This document shows, in pieces, positions 54,912 to 64,000 of a DNA stretch of 64,000 nt. Position 1 is the stretch's first letter. The number at the start of each line of letters is the position of its first letter. The position numbers and the translations under genes were made by a program. Source of the DNA: Pyropia yezoensis (lineage: Eukaryota > Rhodophyta > Bangiophyceae > Bangiales > Bangiaceae); assembly GCA_009829735.1 (NCBI GenBank), contig CM020618.1, positions 22,491,346 to 22,555,345 of the forward strand. The letters run 5' to 3'. The notes beneath the pieces are model-generated. The model did not search any database, was not told where the DNA came from, and was given only the letters and a program-made list of their open reading frames with translations.

Positions 54912-57900
54912 CAGTGCGGGATGGGCGGTTGGCGGCCGCCGCCTTTGAGCCAGAAATGCTGTGTGCAGGCGGTTCCAGTCGTGGGCGTCCTCCACCGCCG
55001 GCAACCAAGTGCCGTAGGTTGGCGAGTGGCCGCCCTCTGACTTGAAAACAATCGGCGAGTGGCCGTGGGAGGGGAGGGCGGCGCCGAAGAACGTCGAGGC
55101 AGCGGGGGTACCACGGTGCCAACGGCCGGCCTGTCGTAGCTTGACTTCGCTCGCCGTGGCCCCCTCATCCCCGCCACCGCCGCCCCCTGCCTAGTGCTTT
55201 TTTTCCTCGCCGTTTCTTTTTTTTTCTTCTCCCCGCCCCGGCTGCCGTCTGCCGCGGCCCCCGCAGCAGCGACCCCCCTCCCCCCCCCTCGCGCGGGCGC
55301 CGCAGCCACTGTCACTCTTAGGGGGCAGAAGCGTGTGAGAGGCGGCGATGGCCGGCGGCGTGGCGCCGCCAGAGGTGCGTCGGCTCTGTCACGTGCGTCG
55401 GCTCTGTAGAGCCAGCTGGCCAGGACAACCATGAGGCCATGCTCTTGATGGCGAGGCAGCCGCTGCCACCACGGCGGCGGGCTTGTACATGCGTGGGGTG
55501 ATAGGGGGGGTGGTTCCCCCAGTTCGCTCCCCCCCCACCACCTAAGGTGTCACTTGGAAGGAGCGGCGATCACCTGAGAAGGTAAAGCGCCGCCCCCAAC
55601 GGGGCTTGCCCGCGGCGATTTTTCAATGCAGGGGGCGGCACAAAAAAATAGAAAGCCGCGGCGAGGACCACCATCCTCGCCACCCGCCACCGCCCCTCCG
55701 CCGCCGGCCGCCGCAAAAATAACGGCGACCGCCACCACCGCCACCCCCCCCGTCTCCCCACTGCCGCCGGCCACCGCAAAGCCGGCGGCGACCGCCGCCA
55801 CCGCCACACACCAGGCCGCCGCCGGACGCCGCAAAGCCGAGCGGAACCGCGGCTACCGCCACCCGCACCGTCGCTGCCGACCGCCGCGAAGCCGACGGCC
55901 ACCGCCGCCACCGCCACACATCGCCGTCAGTAACCGTGAAGAAGATGGGAACTGCAGCCACCGCCGCCTCCGCCGCCCCCGCCGCCACCTGCCGCCGCCG
56001 GCGAACATTGACCGCAGCGGCTAACACCCTGCTACCTCGCCTTGCTTTCCTGTGGATATTCAATCATATGTGGTGCATGTGCCGGTGGAGTCAGCCATTG
56101 CCGCTGAGTACGATATCAAAACTGGTGCTGAACGAAAATGAAGATTGCGCATCGTTTGCATTGACATTGTGGTTTGAACCGATGATAGAAATTTGGTGCA
56201 GCAATGTCATGTATGTTTTGTGGCGTGCATACCACAAGCGACTCGCGAACGTGGCAGTGACGCCTACGCTGAGCAAATGCGTCCAGGAACAGTCACCTGC
56301 TGCTACAGATGAATGAAGCAACGCCGTGCTGGAACTAGCCTTAGGCTCAGACAGGATGTGAAGCAATGTCTCGCTGTGAAAGACGCTGAGCGGATGAGTT
56401 CAGAAAATGTCACCAGCTGCCACCGAGCTACGAGGCAGTGCCGCCGCCGGCTGAGCAGCTCCGGAGCCGGCCGTCGGCGACGCGGCGCCAGTCGCGGCGG
56501 CAGAGGCTTCCGCGGCGGCGGCGGCTGCCTGCTATCGCAGTGGGGACCGCCGCCTTCACTGACGACAGGGACCACCACAACCCCTTCGTATGATTGTTTA
56601 TTTGACGGTTATAGCACCCACCTAGTGGGCGTCGCCAAACTTGTTTCGGCGGAAAAACTAAAGACTTATGGCGCGGACGGTCACCGACCGTCCGTACCAG
56701 TGGGGCGATCTCGGATCGCCCCGAGCCGACGGCGCTTGTGCAAGCAGCGCCGTGGGGGACGGGCGTTTCCCCACAGCCACAGGCTTTGGCACCGAAGGCC
56801 CCGCCGTCGCCACCGCGGTCGCCACACCGAAGCGGGTCCGTGCGCCTCTGTCCCCCGCCCGACGCCATGAGTGCCGACGCCGCCGCGTCTTCCTCCTTGG
56901 CCGCCGGGTCCGGCACGTCCTCTGTTTTTACGCCCAGCCAACCTGCCATGGGGTCACCAAGGGTCGTGCGCCCCGCACCAGCCGTGTTTTTTCCTGAGGC
57001 GGGCTGGGACTTCCTCCCTCCCGTATCCATTGCATCTTTCCTTTTCGGGGCCCGACTATTAAATATATAGACTTTTGGCATACGCGGCTCCCTCCCCTTG
57101 TATCCACCGCCGCCGCCTCCGCAGTCGTGCACCACAAAAACCGATGGCGACCGCCCCAGCCCGCCGCACCACTCGCTAGGCGACCAGAGCCGGCGGCGGC
57201 TGTATTTGCCGCCACCTGCCGCCCCCCCTGGCGGCCACGGCCGGCCAGCCACCACCCCCCCCCCCCGGTCAATTCCCCTCCCCCCGCACCTCTAACGCAC
57301 AAAGAAAAAACAACCCCGCCGCCGCCCCCCCTTCCCCCCCCCGCCCCAACGACAGTCGCCACCGCCACCCCGTCCGCCGCAGCCCGCCACCGCCCCCGCC
57401 GCCATCTCCCCCGCTGCCGCTGTCGCCATTACCACCACCAGGAGCCACACCCGCGGCCTCTCAAAAAGAAGAAAAAGACTACGAAGACGGCCACAGCTAG
57501 CTACCGTCGGCCGCCTCAAAACAGACGGTGAAGGGGAAGGCGCTTCCCAAGGGGACAGTGGGGTGGCCGAGATGGCGACCCATGCGGTGAAATGAGGTGC
57601 CCTTTTTATAGGGCGCCGCCCCGGGCCGAAGCAGCGGCGCAGGCGCGCCGCAAGGGCGGTCGTGCCGCGCAGGTCATGCCCCCCCCCCCCCGAGGGAGGT
57701 GTAGGGGAGGGGGTGGGCAGCGGCTCCCGCCCCGAGCATGGCTGGGTTGCTTTCGCGCGACAGCCGCCGCCGTTCCCCCCCCACGGCCCGAATCGAAGTC
57801 GCACCCATCGGGGTGGCGGGAAGGGGGGGGGGGGACACTCTCACCACTGGGCGATGCGTGCAGGAAAGGGGGTGGGGAAGAGGCGGGGGGGTGAAGGAGT

Positions 57901-58280
57901 GGGTGCGCCTCACCCACGGGAAGCGCGCGCCAAGCTGCCCGTGCGTGGTTTGGGTGGTGGGGCGGGAGAGGGCGGGCGGGTGTGGCGGCCAGTGCCGGCG
58001 CGCCGTTGGACGGGACCCCCAGACACTTCCCTGTGCTACGCGTGAGTGGCGTGCAGGGGCGGGGAGCCAGCGGCTTACCCGTGGTGGCGTCGCGCTACTG
58101 GCGTGACAGCTACGATTGCCGCGAAATGGGCTGCCCCGCGCGGGCCGGGTTGTAGCGGTGCGCTCCGGGGGCCCTAACGGGGGCGGGGCGTGTTGCGTCG
58201 TAACCTTGAGCGACGGTGCCGGGGGCGGGCGGGCTGGTCGCAAGCCGCGGCGGCGGTGAGAGTGGGCTGGCTGGGGACCA
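54912..58280. other. GC-rich DNA with no confident gene
   Basis: Mostly CCG/GCC-rich. 56030-56420 is a short island of more balanced composition with coding-like fragments in more than one phase (for example DIQSYVVHVPVESAIAAEYD), perhaps a decayed exon. A minus frame from 57095 to 56428 (MPKVYIFNSRAPKRKDAMDT...) is plausible as a disordered protein but shows no domain. An attaaatatatag block at about 57056-57069 is TATA-like on the plus strand. A (GCC)n-rich repeat fills 55660-56000. Confidence 0.3.
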
Positions 58281-58281
58281 C

Positions 58282-58316
58282 GCGCGGCCACGCCTAACAA
58301 CCACGCGTGGCCGCGC
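58282..58316. repeat. Perfect 12-bp inverted repeat (hairpin)
   Basis: gcgcggccacgc at 58282-58293 pairs with gcgtggccgcgc at 58305-58316 across 11 bases (ctaacaacca region). Very stable in this composition; role unknown. Confidence 0.6.
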
Positions 58317-61300
58317 CTAGCAGCGGTGGTTGTTTAAAGGAACAGCGAAGAAACCGGGCGATGGCACGGCCGACTGAGTCGGCAGTGTGCTCCGGCAAAC
58401 GACTTCTTTATCCCACAACCCTCAGACCGGTCCCATGCGTGTGGTTGTGCGGCCCCGCACTCATGTCCCCCTGATATGATGACACGGTGCCGGCAGGTGC
58501 GCCGTCCGCCAACACAAATCTCTTTTGCCGGTAGTGGTGGGGTGAGCCGTGGGCTCCTCGGCTGTCCCGCATCACCACTCCCCCTCCTCTTCTTATTGAA
58601 CCCTGCCACGCGCGCGCCAAAATATCGTTTCCGTTATGTACTGTCCGTCCCCCCCTCCCCTTTTCTCGCCCCTCGCAACACCCCTGTCCATTTTCCCCCC
58701 TACCCCCCTGACCGATGTACGCCCGTCACGCCAGCGTTTAGATCTCGTCGCGAGACCTCACCACAGCGTGTGTCCACATGGGACACGCGCGATCTGCGCG
58801 TGCTCCCTCCCCCCCACGCCGACGACGCCTCCGCGGGCGCCCCGCTTGTCACCATCGCCGTCGTCATCCGCCTGACAAAGGCAATGCCGGATGGCAAGGG
58901 GCAGTGCAGGCCGAGTGGCGGCCGACTCCGCCGTGACAGCCTGTTCCGCAGTCCGTCGCCGCCAACGATGGCCGCCGCCGCCTTGACTGCCACCGCCACC
59001 GCCGCTTTCACCCCCCCCGCCGCCGGCCGCCGCAAAGCGGGTGGCGTCCTCCCCAACTGCTGACGGCCGTTGACGATGGGGGGGGCGAGAAGGGAGAAGG
59101 GCACGATTCTTTATGGTGGCACCGCGCGGGGAGGTCAGGCGATACCGTCACAGATGCTTCCCCCCTACCGCCGCCGCCGATCGCCCGCGGGCCGTGTACC
59201 GCCCCGCTTCTGCACCGATGCTGCGGGTGCCCCGTCGGGTGCCGCGTACACAGAGGAAGAGCGCGGCGTCCGACTGCGAAGCGCGCCCATTGCCCGCGCT
59301 GCGCGTCAGTTCTTCGCGTGCGGCCGGGGGTAGGACCGCCTCGGTCACGAGGGTCCGGGCGCCCAGCAGTACACAACGGAAGTTCGGGGAGCGCCGCAGC
59401 ACGGACAGGGTGGTCATTCCCGAGGTGTCGCGCGGGGGGGGGGCGGCGGCCCCGGCTATTGCCGATACGCCAACTAATTCATCCGATTTCACCTCCCTCC
59501 CGACTCCATTTCCCTTGCCCACCTACTCCGTTGTACTTTCCCAAACGCCATACTGGTCATCACCAGCACCAAACGTCCAAATTGGGCAGAGCCCATCACC
59601 GTGATGAGCGACCGCGTGGCTGGGGCGGAGCAGGCGGCGACGCAGACATGAGCAGAGACGAGGGCATCTCGAAGGGGCCTGGCGGGACATTGGGTCAGGA
59701 GGAGAGAGGTGATACGGAGGGCCGGCCGAGAGGAACGGCCCAGGAGAAATAGCGACGCCACAGGCCGCGGCGGCCAACGCACTCGCCGCACCTCGCACGA
59801 CGCCGGCCGTCACGGTTGCCTGTTGCCCCCGCCGCCGCCGCCATGCGGTTCTGGCATGGCGACGACCGGCGCTGCTTAAGCCGTTGCAACCAAGAGCCGG
59901 CAGGTCCAAAAGCCGCGGCGGTTGAAGGGCCAGCTCGCGCAACGGCCGGCCGCCGTTTGCAGCGCTCTCGGCAATAGCGACGTGATGAAAGCCCGCCGAG
60001 CTGCGTTTCCGTGCGCCGTGTGCTGAGGCTGCCCCAGCTGGAGGGGAATCGGAGTGCGCGGGCGTGAGGCGGCGGCCGCCGGACACAAGCGCGGTTCTTG
60101 GTGAGCCGTGATCCCGTCTGTCCTGCCAATTCCCTGCTTTACAATCAATCCCTCCCTCCCGTTCTTGCGCTCTCCCCCCCTCTTCTCCACAGTTCCCCTG
60201 CTCCGGCTCCTCTCTTGGCACCACCATCGCCGCCGTACCGGCCGTCCGTGGGATGAGCCCGTTGTCCTCCTTCTGCTGTCCCTCACCGGCGGCAGGCTCC
60301 CCGTCGACGCCGCGGTGGTCCTCGCCGACGCCCCTGCCGACGGCAGTAGTGTTGCTCGCACGCGCTCCCGCGGCAGGCCTCCCAGCGGGAGCGGCGCGGC
60401 TGGTCCTCGGGGTAGGGTGGAGGCGGCGGCGGCAACGCCCACACTCTTTCGGTACCCCGGTCAATGGAGGCGGCGCGGGGGTAGGCAGCAGTGGCGGCAG
60501 CCTCCCCGCTTCCCTGCCCCCGCTGCTGCTGCTGTTGCCGACCTTGAAAGTGGGCAGCCTGCCACTCTCCCCAGGCGTTGGCGTCACCGCCCCGCCGCCG
60601 TGGCTGCGCCTCACCGCCGCCGCCGACGCGGCGTTTGGGAGAGCCGCTACCGTCGTGGTCATACCGGCCGCTGCCGCCCGCGGCTGGCGTGCGGCCGCAC
60701 AAGGGTTGGGGGGTGGGGGGACTGACAATCCCGCTGCCGTTGCCTCTGCCTTGCTGAGGGAGCTGCGGTTGGCGCCGCCGGCCTCTGTCGTGCTGACGGC
60801 GCTGCGGATGGCATCGCCGGCCACTTCGGAAGCTGACCCACAGCGGGCGCCCCTGTCGCCGGGGAGCCGTCGGAACGGGCGGGCGGGGAGCTGCCGCCTC
60901 CCGCCCGCGGCCTCGGCGGCCACTGGGTAACAGAACTTGTCGAGGAAGGGTCGCTGCCGCTTCCATGCCCGCCGCAGCATGCTGTCGTTGCCACCGCAGC
61001 CGCTGCCGCAGACGTGAGGCCTGCTGCGAGGCGAGACATCGGGTGGAGATCGTGGTTGTGGGGGTAAGGGTGCCATCGGCTCTGCTGCTGTCCCCTACGC
61101 CCTCACCGCCGGCCGTACGGGATCTATCACGTCCCTCCTCCATCTGCGACCAGGCGCCTTTCACCTTATTGCGCCGGCGTTGCCTCGGAACGACAGGGCT
61201 CAACGAAGGCTGTTGCCATGCAGTAGCGCCCACTTTCCTGGCCCTGCGTCCGCAGCAGGTGGCACGACAGCCGGCTCGGAGACGGCGGCGTCCACAGATG

Positions 61301-61412
61301 ACGGTCACCGCTACGTTGCATGAGCACGGACATGACCACATGGTGGCAAGGGCTGCTATCACTCTCTCTCACGAAAAAAAAAACGATTTTCTATTGCAAC
61401 TATCTCTACGCT
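58317..61412. other. 3.1 kb GC-rich DNA, only weak ORFs
   Basis: 58636-58820 is the second copy of the ~190-bp dispersed repeat. A 517-codon minus frame at 59523-61076 and a plus frame at 60253-60930 overlap; both have mixed composition and no domain, and I cannot choose between them. 59440-59560 is lower in GC. Confidence 0.3.
58636..58820 (+). repeat. Dispersed ~190-bp repeat, copy 2
   Basis: Same order of blocks as 34300-34490 on the same strand: atgtactgtc, C/T-rich stretch, ttttctcgcc, tgtccattttcccccct, cgcgagacctca, gtgtgtcca, tgggacacgcgcgatctgcg, gctccctcccccc. Confidence 0.7.
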
Positions 61413-63167
61413 CTACGAGTTCACCAGACGAGCAGTCTTTCCAGCATGCGCATACAGCTCGCCAATGATGTACTTGCTGACGTATTTCTCGTGCCGCTCG
61501 ATGGCCTCAATCACGCTCTTTGGATCGTCGCCGTCGACGACCTTGTCGTCGGCGTCCTGCTCGAGAGCAGAAAGGTCTATAACAAAGGCGCGGTCCAGAC
61601 GAGCGCACATCTCAGCTTCGTCCCTTTTGTTGAAGTCCTTCAGACTGGTGCGCAGTGCTGTGCTGCAACTAAGACTGATGAGGTAGCGCAGGAAGCGCGG
61701 TTAGTTGGGGAACCACAGGCCCATACGCATGACCGTCTCCACGTCTTCCAGCTTCTCAAGCCAGCGTTGGGTCGCGCCGCACCGAAAGCTGTAGAGTTCC
61801 CCGAAGTCTGCTGACGTTCGCTCCGGCATCACTGCGTGGATACCGAAATCAAAAGCATCCTGGAAGGCAGCTTTTGTAATGATGGAAGAGCTGAAGATGG
61901 TGGCGCCGCGAGCAGCCTCCTGCTGCCGAGGTCGGACCAAGGACAAGAATAGTCGACGGTTTCGATCGACCGAATCACCGACCATCTCCTCCTCGCAAAT
62001 CTGCAGCAGTGCGTACAGTTTAGGAATTTTATTCCAGGGCTCCTAACAGCGCGTGGACATCGGCGTCGTCGCCGACTCCGAGCTCAAGTCATGAAGCGAG
62101 TAGAAACGCCACTGCGGACGCTCGCTGGCGCCATCCTGGTGAGTCCTGCGCATTCGGTACTGCACGGTTGCAAATCGCGCGTGACCGTGCCGCTCATAAA
62201 AGGCATTCTTCTCAGGTGATGGCGGGGCAACTGTGACGTCACGCGCGGGAAGAGACAGCAGGTTCTCGGGCCTCAACATGGTGGCCCACGCCATACCATT
62301 GAGGAAGAGGTTCAGGGCCACGCGCGCCGCAGAGGCGACGCGGGCATACCCGTCCCCGACTGACTCGTCACCAATAGCATCAATCGAGTCGATTCCCTTG
62401 TTGTAGGCAGCGTGCAGCAGGTCCGGGCCAACGGGCGGCTGCCGCTCCTGGAATTCCACGTGAGCCACGGCGTTCTTGGCCATGCTGGTCAGCCACGTCA
62501 CTGCCCGACCGTCTGTCGTGGGAGAGCCACAAAAGCATACCCCATCAAAATTTGGCAGGTAGCGCGCATCCATGCCAACACAGTCAGAGTAGAGTTCATC
62601 ACCGTCGAACAGCTCGACACGAGCTGCTCCAAAAGACCAGCCCAAGTAGCCGCGCGTGTTCTTCACGTATATTGCAGAGACGGCCCGACCGCTGCCACCC
62701 ACAAGAGAACTTTCTCCAAAGCATACACCCAGAAGAAAGCGGATGACGCGCTTGGGCGCGTCAGCGTCATGTGCGACGGCAATACGCCATGCATTAGCAT
62801 CCAGCACTGCTCCAGAAGGAGTCCAAGGCGCCAAAGCGCGCCCACAGAAGTTCAAAACACGGCTGGCGACCCCGATACGGCCAGTCCATTGGGGCCGGCC
62901 CACAGAATTGACCTCCGCCGCGGGAGAGGACGTCAACAGCTCGTCCCACTCATTCGTGTACGCCGACATCCGCGCCGAGATGAAGGCAGGTGGCGACGAA
63001 TCGCGCTCTTCCGAGATGACGGCGGGGTCTGGGAAGCTGGCCGCAGCCAGAGTACAGTCGACCCCAACGATCCCCTCGTCATCTTCATTCAGCATGGCTC
63101 CGGCAGGGGCCAGCAGAAAGCAATATGGATGGATGCCACTGGGCGGGGCGCTCGGTCGCGAGAGCAC
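61413..63167 (-). pseudogene. Crypton-like tyrosine recombinase, interrupted
   Basis: One minus-strand frame runs from the ATG at 63167 to TAG at 61413, about 585 codons, with two in-frame stops dividing it into three blocks. The middle of the first block has LNLFLNGMAWATMLRPENLL followed by SLPARDV, which fits the region around the first catalytic Arg of tyrosine recombinases (R in MLRPENLL). The second block has GELYSFRCGATQRWLEKLED then MRMGLWFPN, like the HxxR-to-G-x-W region, with Tyr where His is usual. The third block begins with PRFLRYLISLS, holding the candidate nucleophile Tyr. The enzyme would cut and rejoin DNA through that Tyr. No reverse transcriptase is nearby, which favours a Crypton-type DNA transposon over a DIRS-type element. 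The family match is by motif only. Frames further upstream at 63168-63455 and 63529-63963 (minus) may be its other exons. Confidence 0.5.
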
Positions 63168-63170
63168 TTA

Positions 63171-64000
63171 AATGAACAAGGTCAGAAATGTTTCCGCCGC
63201 AAGGGTCACATCGAATTGGCTAGCGCTCAACGGCATTTGATGCGGAGAACAGAGGGCGGGGAGCGGCAAAGCATGGCCGCAGAACGAAGGGACAACAGTG
63301 GGTAGCCCTCGGAGCAGAGGAGAACACGGCTGCAAACACTGCGACAGGAGTGCGAACAGCGCTACTGCTCGGCCGGCGCGGGTGGCAGGTCCGACCGCGG
63401 CGGAAAGCGATCGGCGCCGCCTCCCCGGCGAAGAGCCGTGGGACTTGAAACCCACAATGCAGATATGATAGAGGCCTGGTCAGGCGGCGTGGCCAGCAGC
63501 AGGCCGTGGGGGCGAGCGGAGGCGGGAGCTATGAGGCGCGCCTAATGCTCAGCGGTTCCAGCTGAGGTGGCCGCTGCACAGAACCAGCAATAAAAGTACA
63601 GCGGGCCGTAGCAGACATGATTTGCTTGAATCTTTTCAATAGTTTACCTCGTACCAGGCCCGCATCCCCGGCATACTCCCGCATCGGACGAGGCGCCTCA
63701 AGGCGTGCGGAGAAGGCCGACGACGGACAGCGTCGTTTGCATATACCGCGTACATGAGCGGGTGAATAGTGTTGCCCGGTGGCGAGGGGTTGCCGGGACC
63801 AGCTGGGCTTCACAACAGGCAGCTCATCCACATGCTCAGCACCGGCCGTGCCCATATCAGCGATCCCCCACATGCAGCGACCTGCTCTTAAGGAGCCGCC
63901 TCCGCCGCCGTGAAGCCCACGCCAAGCAGCACACGGGCAGCCCAAACAGCGGTCGACGCTCACTTCGTCGCAGTGGTGCTGCGTCCTTCTCCCAGCGGCT
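63171..64000. other. Right edge, weak minus-strand ORFs upstream of the recombinase
   Basis: Two minus frames, 63168-63455 and 63529-63963, lie just upstream of and co-directional with the recombinase. The second has a less biased stretch (LVRGKLLKRFKQIMSATARC). They could be 5' exons of the recombinase gene or noise. No terminal repeat or promoter recognised. Confidence 0.3.

Noticed and set aside
59523-61076. 517-codon minus-strand ORF
   Set aside because: It overlaps an equally plausible plus-strand frame, has no recognisable domain and lies in highly biased DNA.
6444-63167. Reassigned stop codons (TAA/TAG as Gln) as the organism's genetic code
   Set aside because: Several very long clean frames (KDZ gene, Harbinger transposase) never use TAA/TAG as sense, and the Harbinger transposase ends sensibly at TAG. 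Mutation of decaying copies explains the data better.
1-64000. CRISPR arrays, operons or bacterial ribosome-binding sites
   Set aside because: No regular short repeats with unique spacers; genes have introns and eukaryotic transposon content.

Overview
The window is eukaryotic, very GC-rich and dominated by mobile DNA. Evidence for a eukaryote: consensus spliceosomal introns (gtaagt/gtacgt donors, pyrimidine-cag acceptors), several eukaryotic transposon families, and a Ty3/gypsy chromovirus. Long C/G homopolymers, (CCG)n and (GAG)n tracts and many minisatellites are present. My best guess is an alga with a GC-rich genome, possibly a bangiophyte red alga such as Porphyra/Pyropia. That is inference from composition and transposon style only; no single gene proves it.

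Layout. 1-4763 (+): 3' part of a five-exon gene of unknown function (basic N-terminal modules, acidic tail), entering from the left edge. About 4920-5640: an 85-bp minisatellite. 6444-11387 (+): a very large KDZ-type (Kyakuja-Dileera-Zisupton) transposase-like protein with SWIM-like and CxC zinc motifs and a long Pro/Ala-repeat insertion. 12590-13600: two minisatellites. 14874-16354 (+): a PIF1-like helicase with one intron. 16425-18801 (-): an unrecognised, partly decayed gene convergent with the helicase. 18690-19860: repeats. 19980-22625: no confident gene. 22626-23811 and 53726-54911: two copies of a 1.19-kb repeat in inverted orientation about 30 kb apart.

23812-33452: an almost complete Ty3/gypsy chromovirus on the minus strand, with two LTRs, gag, pol with a C-terminal chromodomain, and a long extra open frame in antisense orientation between pol and the 3' LTR. 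33453-37480: GC-rich, no confident gene. 37489-39141 (-): a probable host membrane acyltransferase (PlsC/LPAAT-like), with a MITE-like sequence just upstream. 40596-52429: a PIF/Harbinger DNA transposon made of a DDE transposase (+), a higher-order satellite, and a convergent Myb/NAM-like second protein (-). A 500-N gap lies inside it, and the ~3.67 kb left of the gap is repeated almost exactly to its right, which looks like an unmerged contig overlap. 54912-61400: low-complexity DNA with only weak ORFs. 61413-63167 (-): a Crypton-like tyrosine recombinase, interrupted.

How the parts may work together. The KDZ transposase, the PIF1-like helicase and the two unknown genes on either side could be one large multi-gene DNA transposon; no termini were found, so this is a hypothesis. 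The Harbinger pair (transposase plus Myb-like DNA-binding partner) is the known two-protein arrangement of that superfamily. Several reading frames change phase at or near short G/C homopolymers, which fits long-read indel errors, so some apparent breaks may not be biological.
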